DNA of 64,000 bases. Origin: Leptasterias polaris (lineage: Eukaryota > Echinodermata > Asteroidea > Forcipulatida > Asteriidae). Below, in pieces: positions 35,801-47,800 of the stretch. A program made the position numbers and the translations under genes. Within the stretch, counting starts at the first letter, position 1; the number at the start of each line of letters is the position of its first letter. The notes under the pieces were generated by a model, which worked only from the letters and a program-made list of their open reading frames with translations, had not been told where the DNA came from and did no database searches. The stretch is taken from assembly GCA_037783415.1 (NCBI GenBank), contig JAZGTN010000179.1, positions 288,001 through 352,000 of the forward strand. The letters are read 5' to 3'.

Positions 35801-38800
35801 TTTGGCTGGTAACCTTTTTCTGGTAAGCATATTATTTGGTGTGCGTCTGCACTTTTTCTGCTTAAGCAGCTCTATGAAATTAGGCCTAGATCTTGTAGCT
35901 CAGAAAACCACAAATTGTTCTTTCTCTTTTCAATTCGCTGAACTTCTTGGAGGATGATTGGAATTGAAAAAAACTTAAGTTCACCCCACAAGTCATGTCA
36001 GTAAATCTTCCAAAGTTTGTGTTTTGGGGAAAAACACTGTAAGTCCTGCAGGACTTGTTCAGTTCTGGGGTGACTGGGCAAGTGCTAAAATTACCGGCCA
36101 GTGGTCAGTGAGTGTTCTGAGCCAATGTTACAGTGTCCTGATATTTCTTTTTCCACCGTCACTAGGTATCACCTGAGAGTAAATATCCTGTGTACATTGT
36201 AGACTTAATGGACAAATACAAAGACGTTGATATCAAAGAGAGAGTCAAGGAGAAAAGTAAGTCACTATTATCTGGGTTAAAAATAATAATAATGATAACA
36301 CTGGGTTCTTGTACAGAGCACACCCTAGTAGCGAGATTAAGGCGCTTTACAATATTGTTATTCCTGTTGATCAGGCATACTTAAACAATTCCTCAAATGT
36401 TCTCAACTCCCTGGGGAGCATACAACCTCAAGCTTCTTAAATTGGCATTAAAGGGACACGTTGCCTTGGATCGGGCGAGTTGGTCTATGAAAAGGTCCAC
36501 CATTCAAAAATTTGACTCTGCAAAATGGCGTGCCGTGTTAGTTCACGATGTAAAAGGAAAACCACGCAATTTCGAGGCATATTTGTGTGGATCATTGTAT
36601 TCTACTTTTAAAACATCATTCTAACCAATATGCATTTCATAACAAACGGTTTCAAACGCTTTTCATAGACCAACTCACCCGATCCAAGGCAACGTGTCCC
36701 TTTAAGGAGTTAATCAAACATACTACCATCTAAGCCGTAGCAGGTTCTAATTTATACACCATGGTTAGGATAAGCAGCTTATGGTTATAAGTGTCTTGCC
36801 CAGGGGAACATGCGTCATGACCAAGATTCAATCCCAGACTCTTATGACTCGGCCATCAGAACTTGAGTCAAATTGGTTGGCCACCACACGCCAGGTTACT
36901 TGTTACTTTTCTGTTGGTCTTGTGAACACTTTTTGCTGTTGCCTTACGTTGGGCACCATTTTAAACTGTTGGCAAGTACGATCAACGATCAATGGTTAAC
37001 TCATTGTTGGTGTGTGACACATGCAGCACATGTGCGCTGATGTGCAAACGACACTAACATGTTAACCCTTTCAGCCCCAAGTTCTTTTGACATAAACAAC
37101 TGCTGGAGCCCACATTCTTTGACCACTCAAGTGTGAAGCACACTTTCTCACACAAAACAGGAAACTTTTGTTCAAACTTCGATTTTACAAACTCTATCAT
37201 TACCTCTTTTATTTAGAGCATAATCAGTAATAAAAATTGTCTTACTTATTGAATTTCCTTTCAAATAATTCAAAAATCATTGAAATCAGGCAATAAATAT
37301 CCAATGTCTTTGTTTCCTAATTGTGTTCTGTAAACCCAAATTCTTTTTTGCATTCAACCATATGGCGTTCTGTAGGTGTCTTGCATTTCGGATCTTTCCA
37401 CTCCAATTTGAAGTCGTTCCATAATAGCAACCCTATTTTATTTTACCATCATTGGAAAGATCCGATCTTTCTCTTTCCAATGATGGTAAGCTTGGGTGTG
37501 GAGGGTGAACATGGACAAAACTACAGCTTTTTAACAAATGTCCTTTGTGCTAAGGCTTGAGTGCTTTTGTGTGTGTTATCTTGGGCGACTAAAGTCGCCA
37601 TTGGGGCTCAAGCAGGGTATAGTGGCACTGTCGACTAAAGTCGCCATTGGGGCTGAAGGGGTTTACGCGACCATGAGAAAATTGCCATGGCCAATTTGTT
37701 TACTTTTTTGCACTTGCTCTTCCGACAGTGGTGGTCGAACAGTCCCCACAAGTTTATGACATGCTTTTTATTGGAATAAACTAAAGGTTGTTGCTAAAGT
37801 TGGTGAAATCACTTCTAAGTAATTGTTGTAATAATAAGGCAGATCCATGTTGTCATTTGTTTCTGATAAGTGGTCATCTCTGCTCTGTGCTATGAAAATG
37901 GCTATTGTTACACAATGATTCGGATATGGCCTAGTAGTTTATGCAATTATATACAACATTTGTGCTTTAAGTTGTTGTTTCAAACCTTAATGTAAGTTTG
38001 TATTCTGTTCACAGTTGAAGAGGCCTTAGGTAAAAAGGTAAGTGCTTTTCTTTTCTTGATATTTGAAATTAAAAAGTCGCATCCCCTGAAGGAGATCTCT
38101 CTGCTGCCACTTTCCATGTTGAATCGTAAACTTTGTTGTGATCCCTGGCTATCTGGCATTTACATGTCGAATGGCTTCTTACTGGCACCCCAGATAAAAT
38201 AGGGAGATCGCCAACATAGGGCTAGATAGCTCAGTTGGTAGAGCATCAGCACATTAATATTTGGGTAGTAGGTTCAAGTCCCTTTCTTGTAAATTTGTCT
38301 TTGTTCAACCCCAAATTATTGCTTTTATTTTTATGTTGTAGTTTTGAATCTGCCGTCGTTTTGAGGGTTTGTCGACACTGAAAGAATGTGATGTAATTGG
38401 TAGATATCAAAGTGTAAACTGTATACAGTTGACGCTGTCAGAGGTCCTATGCCTCGAATGCAGTCCTTGTTTCTAGCATCGCAGTCGTCGTTTGTACAAT
38501 TTCTGTTTGCAGTTTCTAAAGAGCAATATTTAACAGCTTAAACATGTTCTTAAATAAGTGATGTTTGAAGCTTTGCATGGTGTGGAAATTAAGAAGTAAC
38601 TATAACTTGGGAACTTGCCGGTACAGACATTCGTATATATATCTCTTTTGGGAAGAGTGTTGGCTCCGAGAGTAAATGTGAGTGCGTTGTCACATGCTCT
38701 TTTCAGAGTCTACAACCCTCCCTGAAGAGATTTACACATGGTTGTACCTGCAAGTTTACTTGTTTTAGATACTTATCATGTTTTAAAATACAGGGAATTG

Positions 38801-41800
38801 CTGTGGTTAAGCAAAAAAATTGATCTTGGTTCAACAAATTTGTATGATTGCCCAACAGTTATATGAAGTCATTATATACTTATCATGTTTTAAAATACAG
38901 GGAACTGCTGTGGTTAAGTAAACAATTGTTCTTGGTTCAACAAATTTGATTGCCCAGCAGTTATATGAAGTCATTACCTTGGGAGCTGAGGCTAAGTTTT
39001 GGATGCCTGAATATACATCAATGGTCAGAAACTAATTTGAAGTTCATGTTGCTTCTAGGATACTATAGCATGCAGAGACATCCGCTATATGAAAGACTTC
39101 ACACCAAGCAAAGCTTCCAAGAAGGAGGGCACTAAGAAACCCAAGGAGGGGGAGGAGGAAGAGAAAAAGGTAAGATAACCTCTCGCCGATCTGACGCAGC
39201 TGCCAAACTGTCATGGTACTAGCACTTCATGGTACAATTACTTAGTTGAGCGAAGGCTCAAATTTGAGTTCTCTGGTAAGACTTCAAGATAGTCATAGAT
39301 TAGTAACTAAATGAATGACCGTAAAAACTAACTTGGTGAGAAGCACTGCAGCTGTTGAGAGTATAAACTATTTTGAGAAAGGATTCCCTTGGAAGTAATA
39401 TGGTTCGGATAATTTGTCACCCAAAAGCATTTGAAACTGTGAAATGATTCATGCATGAACAGAGTGGCATTTTTACACTGTTTTAACATGGTGAGGTTAT
39501 TGACTTGTAATGTTTTCTCCATTTTCATAAACACTCTATTGATTGATAAGTGAGTGGATCAAGAAACTGAATTTGACCTTCGAGCCCCTCTTGGCGTACA
39601 GTCCAGAATCTTCCGCATATAGACCAACTTCATGAAGAAGTCTTTGGAGGGTTATGGGATAACTAAGAAAGAATACCGGATGCAATTGTTTCCATATCCA
39701 GTCAGTCCGCAGCGCCCGCGTTAATGAGGTCAAATCGCGGATTTTCTTTGCACAGAGAAAACTACAGTGAGCGCGCGAGAAACTTTTGTGAAAGAATGAG
39801 ACTTCGACCGGCCTGTGTTTATCGTACCATAACGTACTACATGAGTAGTACAAATACATGTATGTGTCCAAGGTGGCGTGATGAGAGTCTGAGTCGTGAA
39901 ATCTCCTTTCTAATGATGTAAGTTTTGGCTATTTTTGATGGAATTTACCTAACTTTAATCACTGTCAAACAAATGGTAATTTCCCAGGATTATTTTGAGG
40001 TGGTATTGTACTTTTTGCGCCCTGACTGGACTACAAAAAATTGTCGGGAAAAACTTAAGATTCGGGTAGATGAATGCACATGCTGTCGTTTGGTATGTGT
40101 TTTACGTTGTGGGAGAGTTTGTGCATGTCTCTAGCAGGGAAAGTAATCTGCGCGATTCCGCAATTTTTTGATTTTGTCGTCAAGGTTTACGACGTCCTGT
40201 GGGTTGTGTGTGCGTTGTAAAACCATGTGATACAACTACAGGGCCAACATAAATGCAAAAAGGCTGCAATTTCTACACTAAGTACTAGCTAGCTACATAA
40301 TTGTTAGTATCCACACAAAACACAGTTTATTTTGTAACTGTATTTAATCATTTTAATTTTACTAGAATATTATTATAAAATAACTACAAATGCACTCAAC
40401 AATTAATGGGAAATAACTTAAAGTAAATTGATAATAATAGCAATTTTTGAGAAAGCTACAGCTTTTTTTTTTTTCTCTATACATTGATTCCTCTCTGAAG
40501 ACTGAATTGAAGTTTTTTAGAAGAAATGACAATTATTGACTTGATTAATTACCCTTGCTATAAGTATATAATAAAAAATATAAACAAATAATAAAATTAA
40601 GTAGTGCCATTTATTCAGAATTTTTTATGTTTTCCATGTATGTATGAAATTGAAACATGTTTGGATTCTGCGAAAATATGAATCCATTAAAAACAGACAT
40701 TTGTTTTTAGTATTAAATTAATTCAAATCCTGTACCCCAGCCTTGAAACCAACACAAATCAATCATCAATTTTATTTTTCACATTTTCGTAATACAATTT
40801 TCAATTGTGTCGGACTATTAAAATGTTGTTCCCTTGAGGTTTATCAAAATGTTTGTCTTGAAGATTGGTATAAATGGAAACTAGTTACAATAATCGTAAC
40901 CCTCCATCCTCTTGAAGGAATTGTGTCCCCTCCATCTTCCTGACGGCATGAAGAGTTACGATTATCGCAACTAAGATGGAAGCATGTTCGGAAAGTTTTT
41001 TTTTTAACAAACGCTCTTGTGCTATTCTTTATTTGCAGGTTTCAACAGCCAACCCCGTCATGGCCACCGACTCGATATAGGCCCCTCATCAGCTCTGCCA
41101 ATTCAATCAGATTACGGAAATACACAGTTGGTACTTTGCAACCAGTCCCATACCTAGTTTTGCTTTGCCTTTCATTGTTTGCTAATGACATGTTAAATAC
41201 AAGAACTGAAAAAGAATCATGAAGGAAGTTATGTACAAAAAACACACACATCTAAGTATGATGGGTTTTCACAAATGGGTCTTTCCATAAATGAGGGGGC
41301 CAAAGCGTGACATGGTGTTATATCTCAAAAGATAATGTACTTTCTATATTCTTTGCATGTTTAAGTGGTGGGGATAGCTCATACGTTTAATGTATAACTT
41401 CAATTTCTTGAATCAGATTTTTTGTTTTCATATACGATCCAAAACTATCCATCACACTGTAACGGAGACACCGGAATCTCAGTTTCCTGTTACAGTGTGA
41501 AACTTGTGACTTGTTTTGCCATAAATTAGTAGGTTTTCATTGAAAATTTAAATTTCAAAGGGTAATATGTAAACATCGTTGGTATACTGTAATTCAGCTA
41601 TTTTCAATGAAAACCTTCAAACGTAGGCGAAGAAGTAAAAGCCGACAGTTTCACGCGTAACCGAGAGACTGGTGTCTTTGTTACACCGTGACTCAAAAAG
41701 TCTTCTCTCCCTTATTATGCATCATAAATGTCTGAATCTAGCAAAGTGCATATGTAATACCGGTTACGCGTGAAACTGTCGGCTTTTACTTCTTCGCCTA

Positions 41801-44800
41801 CGTTTGAAGGTTTTCATTGAAAATAGCTGAATTACAGTATACCAATGATGTTTACATATTACCCTTTGAAATTTAAATTTTCAATGAAAACCTACTAATT
41901 TATGGCAAAACAAGTCACAAGTTTCACACTGTAACAGGAAACTGAGATTCCGGTGTCTTCGTTACAGTGTGATGGATAGTTTTGGATCGTATATGAAAAC
42001 AAAAAATCTGATTCAAGAAATTGAAGTTATACATTAAACGTATAGCTATTCCCACCACTTAAACATGCAAAGAATATAGAAAGTACATTATCTTTTGAGA
42101 TATAACACCATGTCACGCTTTGGCCCCCACATTTATGGAAAGACCCAAATGCTGGAACCTTTGTTCTTTTTTATGTCCTTAAAAGATGGCATTTAAATTC
42201 AAAGTATGCACATGTAGTGTATTATTCCAAGTTTTGTCAGTTAGATAAGCCATGCACAAAAACACTTAGCCTAAGAAAAAAATGATGACAATAATTTTTT
42301 ATTTTGTATACTGACTTACGTGAGAGTTGTTATATGAAAGTTGCTGAAACACAGCAAAATAATTGATTTGTTGCGTGATTACCTAATGTATGTGTATTTA
42401 CTGTATGTTTTTTGCATTAGGTTGACAAATAAATTTCTGTTTTAAAATTGAAATATGAAATAAGTGTACTTGTGAATATTTGTTGTTGATTTCTTTATTT
42501 ATGGACATTATTATTTGGGTTTTTTATGACATTATAGACGTTATAAGGGTTTTGAGATCAGGTTTACTTGGAAATATGGGGTCAGTAGGTTTTCTGTTGC
42601 TAATAAAAAGCTATTAAAATGTAGAAAGAGATCGTGATTAATCCAGTACATGTATTATGATTGTACATCCGGGCCAGTTCTCTCATCCCGTCTCGACCAA
42701 TCAGAATGCAGGAATTACATGTGCGATCATGGCGACTTTTTAGGGGACGACGTTTTGGACTACTGTCTGCATTTTTTGCACCCTGACTGGACTACACAAA
42801 ATTATGACCGAAACCAACTATTTTCTGACAGAGTATGACATTTTCTATCCATCAATGTAAGTATTGTGATGTAATTGTGTTCGTTTCATTTTGAAAAAAA
42901 ATTAAACGATCAAAATACACCACTAGAATGTCAGTGAAGTAAATTATTTTCAAAGCAAAATGGATGATATACTCCTAATCTTGGCAATTGTGGGAATATT
43001 TTGCTGAATTGGCACCTAAAAACTGGGAAACTACACGAATTCCACGATTGATTCCAGCTCATTAAATATTCAAAGAGAGGTCATGCACGTTTGAGCCAAG
43101 CATACAGCGCAAAGAAAAGGAACGGATTTTGTGTGCGCTGCGGACTGACTGTATCAGTGTTTGTCTTGTAGCAAGCAGCAATTTTGGAGAATTATTACCC
43201 ACTGGTGATACTGAAATTGAAAGTTTTGTGGTAAGAAGTAAATTGACCATGAGTAAATGATGTAATTTTTCCCTTTTTCTCATCAGACAAAGGTCCAAAC
43301 CAAAGCAAATGAATCGTGTGACTCTAAAAAGAATGAAGGCAATGAATCGGAAAACAAAGTAGACAAGAAGGATGACACGCTGTCTGCCACTACAAGAACA
43401 ACAGAAGCCGCGCAACCAGAGACAGCAGAGAATCAAGAGGGAGTCACAGATGCAGGGATAAACACTCCACAACAAGAGAAGACTGTCAATGCCGGCGATG
43501 CTGGAAAAGTAGGAGGTGATACAATGATAAAGGTAGAGAGTAAGGAAGAGGAGAAGCAGCCTGATGATAATCAGTCCGGGTCAACGCAAGATTCTGTCAA
43601 GATATTGAAAAGAGGAGATGTGCTTCCAGGTCAGAGCAAACCTGCAGATGAGCAGATCCATCCACCAAATACAGAAGATCCTCCAGCCTGTCAGGAAAGT
43701 ACACCGAATGAATCACAACAGCCCAACGACGTCACCTTAATTCCAAAGACCGAAGGGGGTAAACATCAAGAGGGGAAGAAAGCTCCTGCAGATGGAGCTG
43801 CCGATCAGTACTCTTATGAACCAGGGGAGGATGACGAAGAGGACAACCCTAATCTGATTGAGATCAACACTCGACGGGCAGACCAGGCCATGGCGCACAA
43901 TCCTGAAACCATGTACCAGACGTTGACGGGTGGCGGGAGCAGCAGCGTGGACGGCGAGCGGGCAGTTAACGGGGACGGGTCACAGTACCATGAGGGAAGA
44001 CCTTATCATCAGTACGGTGGCGTAGGCTACCACATGTCTGCTGGGATGCTTGGAGGGGGACATCACCCACCCACAGCGCTTGGACTTGACCCTGTTGAAT
44101 CCTCAATGGAATCGAGGTGAGTCATTTTCCTGCTCGTTGACCTACATGTAGTCTATGATTTTTTGATTTTTTTATTTATTTTTGGGATGAATAGGGTCCT
44201 GTGAAATTCTAAGGCAGACTACAGGTGCTATTGCCTTTTTGGTAGACCCCCTCGACTGCGGCATTTACACACTTATGGCAATTTGAATTCCAAAATGAGG
44301 AGCGTGGCAGACAGTAGCCCTTGTGGCGTTGGTGTAAGGGGTCACTAGGGGTGAAGTGTTACCTCAAGCATCTGAGAATATTTACCAACTTATGTTGAGC
44401 TACTTGCTCAGACATTTTGAACTCCTATCTGTTTTGCATCTTTTCCACCAAATTATCTTTCTTCATTCCAGTATTGTTCGTCAGCTGGTCAACATCCTAT
44501 GTTTATTTCAGTCTGCCTTATTTCTCTTTCCTTGTGGTGTTTTCCCTTAACAATAACTTTTGTGCCGTTTCATCATTTTTTCTTCACACAAAATTCTCTC
44601 TGTGAGTTGTGGTGGTTTTGGTAAGAACTGGTGGTTTAACAACTCAATGTTTGATCAGTATGTTGGATCATTTTCATTCTTGAAGACAATCAGAGCATAC
44701 TGATTGAAACGACATCCAGTTGTTTAAACCACCCATCAGTTCTTTTCAGAACTACCACAACTCATGGAGATTTAGAGTAGAGATCATAGAGATTTATACA

Positions 44801-47800
44801 TGTACATGTTGCATTCGCAAACCTCACTAGATTTACCTATAATTCGTTACTGGCAAAGCTTTGGAACAATGATGTACAGTTAAGTTCGGGTAAAAAAAAA
44901 AACTTATATTAGTTATTGTTAACAGGGGCGCACCAAAAATATGTTTGACTTTCCATTTATATGTTGTCTTTTTGCATTGCCTTTAGTCAGAGCACACAGC
45001 CTCCCGCCAAGGATCATGGGAGCACCACAGGAGATGGGTTTAAGATCGGTGAGTCTGTCCAACCGCATTTAATTCTTTCACTCTTCGTCCCTGGAATTTT
45101 AGGTAACTTGTTAAAGTTAGGCTCTTTAGGCCAGATCAACTTTCACTTTTTCAGATTGCAATCAATCAATTGTTTTTTATGATATTAAGCATTGGTTTAA
45201 TTCCTGTTTCCCTCAAAGCCTGTTGTATGTAGTTCAAGCCGTTGTTGTATTTTTGGATTGCAGTTGTTGATTCCAGCTTCAGCATCTGCATTGCCACGCC
45301 GCTGTCAGACAACGGTCGCTTCTGGGCATCTAGACTGAGAGGTCCAGCCCAAGATTCTCAGCTGCGAAGACTCATGCACGACATCAGGTTAGTGTTTGGA
45401 TGAGAGTCAATGACAGGGCGAGTGTGTACAGAGATTTGAGTGAGCGTTGGTTGTTAACTTTCTGGACAGAACAACTGGAATAACTTATTTATTTATTTTT
45501 GCACACTACACAATGGAATGTCCCAGCATGTTAACATGTCACCCGCTTTGACCTCGTACCACAAAAATTATTCCAGCGTTTATACATATCTGTCGACGAT
45601 TGTACCCTTTTATAACGGGTTCTTCTGGCATCTTCTTCCTGGTTCATTAAATTGTTTGTGTATACAAGGCTTCCAGCATTCACTGGTTAAACACAAATTT
45701 GTGAGAAAACTTCAGGGTTCGAAATACCAACATCACCACTGGCTCGAGTCCAGTAACTCTAGCAGTCTAGCTGTCAAGTTGTTCTTGAACTGTATACTTA
45801 ATAAGATTTATCAATTTATATTCAGTTCAAACTTTCTGAACATTAGGAAAATATGAAAACTATAAGATGAGGTCTCATTGAAAATAGTTTTGAGCCCAGT
45901 GAAAGTTCTGAACTATGAACTAGAGGAGATTTCCATGAAGTTTTTCATTTTAAACAGTTGTGATGTTTTCGGGCACACAAATGTTCAGCTTATCAGTGCC
46001 TAATTTCATGGCTCTGCTTACTGCAGAATTCTGCGCTCTTGGCCCATAAAATCACACACTTTATAGAGCGCTGTGAGCGCAGAATTATATGTAAGCTGCC
46101 TAGCTGATTTTATTAATTTTTTGTTTTTGTTTAGTATTATAGAAAAAGGAGAAACACTGCAAAATGTTTCATGTGCATGGCAGTTTCCTTCTTTTTGGGG
46201 GGTGTTTTATTTTTGCAAATACGAAAATTTGTGTCTGTGTTTTATTTGTTTGTTTTTGTTTATTGGTTTTTTTTTTTTCCAGCCTGCCTGCTGAAAGTTT
46301 AACCCTGAGCGACCTGAAGGAAGTGAAGGTGGTTTGTGCTCAGGCGCCATCAGGGCAATGGTGCAGGGCTAGAGTAGAAGGAATCAATGATAACAAGGTA
46401 GGGGTGTGTTTGTTTGGTTTTGTTTCCCATTGTCTTGTGAAGTTATTCCAACAAACAAAGTAGCTTAGCGTGTCAACAACTTACATTTTTTTAGATGGTT
46501 TGTAAGATGCTGGCAGATAAAAAAAACATGCATGTAAAAATTCCTCTTTTCTATTCTGCAAACTTATTCCAATAAGCAAACTAGCTTAGTGTGTCAACAA
46601 TTTAAATTTTATAGATGAATTGTTAGAAGCTAGCAGGTAAACTTTTCAAAATTATACAATAAAACAAAATTTTGAATGTCCTGGAAAAGAAAAACGCACA
46701 AGAGTTTAAATCAATCAACAGCAAAGAATTTAGAAACTACTACCATTCCACTTGTGAAGTAAGCAATCTCTAAAGTGTCAATTTAAAATGCTTTGAAAAA
46801 CCAAGCTGTTTGTTGTTGTAAAATATGAAACTCATTTTTCTCAGGTACATGTTCGCTATGTTGACTTTGGACAAGCTGACGTGGTGGAAGAGAACAGAAT
46901 CAAAGCACTCTCCGTGAATAGTCAGCTCTTCCCTTTCCAGGTGAGTCAGAAATTTACAAATCCTCAAAATAATAGTCAGCTCTTCCTTTTCCAAACATTT
47001 ATGTATCATCCAAATAATGTCAACTTGTTCTGTCTGATGAGCTGTCTGAAGGTTGCTTATGGTAACACAGTGTGTTTCTCCCCCCCCCCCCCACCCCCCC
47101 CCCCCCCCCCCCAACCTGGAGGCTATGGAATATGTTAGATATTTGCTTTCCTGAAATTGACAAGAGTTTTTCCTGTTTTTCCATCATTAAGGTTCAGGAA
47201 TTGAAAGGGATATCACTCATAAAAAGGTCTGCTCAGGACTTCATGATTTCATAAAAAATTGCTTTATTACATGTTTTGGAGCTCCTGGTAAATGGGGTTA
47301 ATTGATCAAGGGTAAAATATTTATTTGTGGATTTTGATAAAACAAAATTCAAATTTATATGCATTTTTCATTTAATGACCTGTTGATAACGAGTATGACA
47401 TTGCAATTAATGACCTTACAGCACTGATGAGCCGACAAAAATGTGTTTTCGCTCCTATTTGTTTTTCCCATGTTCAGGCTATGAACTTGATGTAAATTGT
47501 TACAAAATTTATCATGTTTTTCCCTCGCATGCAGGCTTATAGAGTCAGCAGTAAAATCAACATCCTTAAGTTGACCAGTTCTGTTTTATGTTGTAGTCTT
47601 TTCCATTTTTATGGAATTGATAGTCAAAAAAAGCAGACATGCCAACTAGTACGTTTTTCCCGTATTTCATACGGGTTTTCGTTCAAAATACGGGTGTACA
47701 GGTTTTGCCCCAAAAATACGGTTTTGACCACCGCCACCGCAAAAATAATTAAGCCATGTGGTACAACCTCGTTTCCAATGGTGTACAATCTCGCCGCGCA

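Larger units (their letters stand above)
30729..36256 (+). other. Extended Tudor domain 1, five-exon cassette
   Basis: Exon lengths are 118, 124, 102, 114 and 91, with phases 1-2, 2-0, 0-0, 0-0 and 0-1. The protein reads LQVYVESRMDTKGHFWVS, then HRWYRGRVDQINRQK, then GVARIRWLDYAHDNEVPLS, then AMECSLFEAREED, then YPVYIVDLMD. This is the order of an eTudor: N-terminal SN-like strands, the Tudor barrel, then C-terminal SN-like strands. In the barrel the usual DYGN is DYAH. Confidence 0.85.

Noticed and set aside
38216..38290. Apparent tRNA gene (A and B boxes)
   Set aside because: No acceptor-stem pairing could be made, and the same constant upstream tag appears in all copies, so it is a SINE head.
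43062..43475. 137-codon minus-strand open frame
   Set aside because: It lies antisense to the large linker exon of the Tudor gene, which has consistent splice sites and coding character; the antisense frame has no recognisable motif.
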